Positions 63,442 to 64,000 of a DNA stretch of 64,000 bases are shown piece after piece. Numbering within the stretch: the stretch's first letter is position 1; each line of letters opens with the position of its first letter. The translations under genes and the position numbers were made by a program. The stretch lies in the NCBI GenBank assembly GCA_963753075.1, contig CAVWAR010000010.1, positions 1 to 64,000 on the forward strand. Direction: 5' to 3'. The notes beneath the pieces were generated by a model. It ran no database searches, had not been told where the DNA came from, and worked only from the letters and a program-made list of their open reading frames with translations. This DNA comes from Prado023 sp963753075. GTDB lineage: Bacteria > Actinomycetota > Actinomycetes > S36-B12 > CAIYMF01.

Positions 63442-63508
63442 GCAGCCCGAGCACCTGCCGGTCGTCGCGGGCGTAGCTGTCAGCCAGCAACCGGCCTAGC
63501 ACCGGCAC
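63407..63508 (-). pseudogene. Short C-terminal coding remnant
   Basis: A minus-strand frame VPVLGRLLADSYARDDRQVL followed by GLLKAKLEARAEA and TGA. Its helical, charge-patterned composition looks like the end of a real protein, but no matching upstream part is seen. It overlaps the 3' end of the IS110 reading frame, so it may be a gene end cut by the insertion. Weak. Confidence 0.25.
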
Positions 63509-63658
63509 ACCCCACAACCGACCACGCGCCGGGCATCGAGGCCCTCTGCTCCCGCTGAGACCGCCGATTCCGTGGTAGTTGCAGGCCGAGGCCGGTCGCC
63601 GACGTCCGGCACGTCGGCGCCCCCACGAGCCGGATCCCGGGCCGCCAGGATGGCTCTG

Positions 63659-63994
63659 CTACGACCAACCAGCCAGGTCGGCCACGATGATGATGGTGAG
63701 CATGGGGATCAACACGGCTCCGAGGACGATCCCGAGCAGCGCCGCACTGGGTCCACCGTCCCGGCCCTGCGCACCTGCTCGCCTTCCGAACGCCACAGCC
63801 GACGCCGTTGCCGCGACAGTCACGATCCAGGCCAGCCCGGACACGACGTCGTGGCGCGACGCACCAGCCGGGTCATACTCCCCACCCGTTGCCAACAGGA
63901 CGAGAAAGCCTGAGGGAATCAGCACCACAGATATCCACGCGAGGACGAGATCCGAAAGACCCGAATGGGGGTTCCCAGCAACGTCACGAGCCAT
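63659..63994 (-). CDS. Small membrane protein, unknown function
   Basis: A 111-residue protein with three hydrophobic segments (LVLAWISVVLIPSGFLVLLA; GLAWIVTVAATASAVAF; AALLGIVLGAVLIPMLTIII) and a short polar start MARDVAGNPHSGLSD. ATG 63994 lies at the window edge, so its promoter is outside. No family was recognised. The gap 63442-63658 to the IS110 gene holds no gene apart from the remnant at 63407-63508. Confidence 0.6.
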   Translation of the reverse strand: MARDVAGNPHSGLSDLVLAWISVVLIPSGFLVLLATGGEYDPAGASRHDVVSGLAWIVTVAATASAVAFGRRAGAQGRDGGPSAALLGIVLGAVLIPMLTIIIVADLAGWS

Positions 63995-64000
63995 CCCACG

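Overview
The window is high-GC DNA with frequent GTG and TTG starts, tightly packed genes with 4-bp stop/start overlaps, and protein families typical of Actinomycetota (CsbD, PRC-barrel, GH15, DinB/DUF664 and actinobacterial IS110 types). It is best read as chromosome of a high-GC Gram-positive actinobacterium. The genus cannot be fixed from the sequence. No rRNA, tRNA or CRISPR array was recognised.

Layout. (1) 0.25-3.9 kb: a two-component system whose kinase gene overlaps a lipoprotein-type multicopper oxidase gene. (2) 3.9-13.6 kb: an accessory stretch of single genes on both strands, many truncated or broken (an esterase with an in-frame stop, an APH/VapC chimera, a worn dual-specificity phosphatase, a LuxR HTH fragment). 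They are separated by copies of a short dispersed repeat with a CCGCCGC core. (3) 13.7-29.7 kb: an intact block resembling a stress and redox toolkit: flavin disulfide oxidoreductase, CsbD, cation/proton antiporter, two APC permeases, GH15 enzyme, Tp34-like iron protein with a CHAD protein, ferredoxin-reductase-like protein, PRC-barrel micro-operon and glucose-6-phosphate dehydrogenase. (4) 29.9-40.7 kb: accessory DNA with the same repeats, holding an NmrA/MarR/NAD(P)H-binding operon, a tyrosine recombinase with a 1-nt frameshift, a higBA module with a palindromic operator, hydrolases, a frameshifted GNAT, a serine resolvase and an ISL3-type transposase tail. (5) 40.9-60.6 kb: six genes on one strand, mostly translationally coupled. 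They encode a 238-aa protein, a 3361-aa giant with a DUF6603-like region, three large uncharacterised proteins (647, 372 and 1299 aa) and a Het-C-like protein. (6) 61-64 kb: a second, closely related resolvase, a frameshifted IS110 transposase and a small membrane protein.

How it fits together. The 20-kb giant-protein operon is the best candidate for an undescribed system. It has one plausible promoter, every gene overlaps or nearly abuts the next, and only the last product (Het-C-like) and part of the giant protein resemble named families. It lies between two same-orientation resolvase genes and just downstream of a transposase remnant, which suggests acquisition as a unit. The second notable pattern is the dispersed repeat, which often sits within tens of bases of stop codons of solo genes. 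One copy forms the leader of the tyrosine recombinase gene, and a degraded copy of that whole leader lies 25 kb away. This suggests a recombinase-associated gene-capture array, although no integron integrase or canonical attC site is present.
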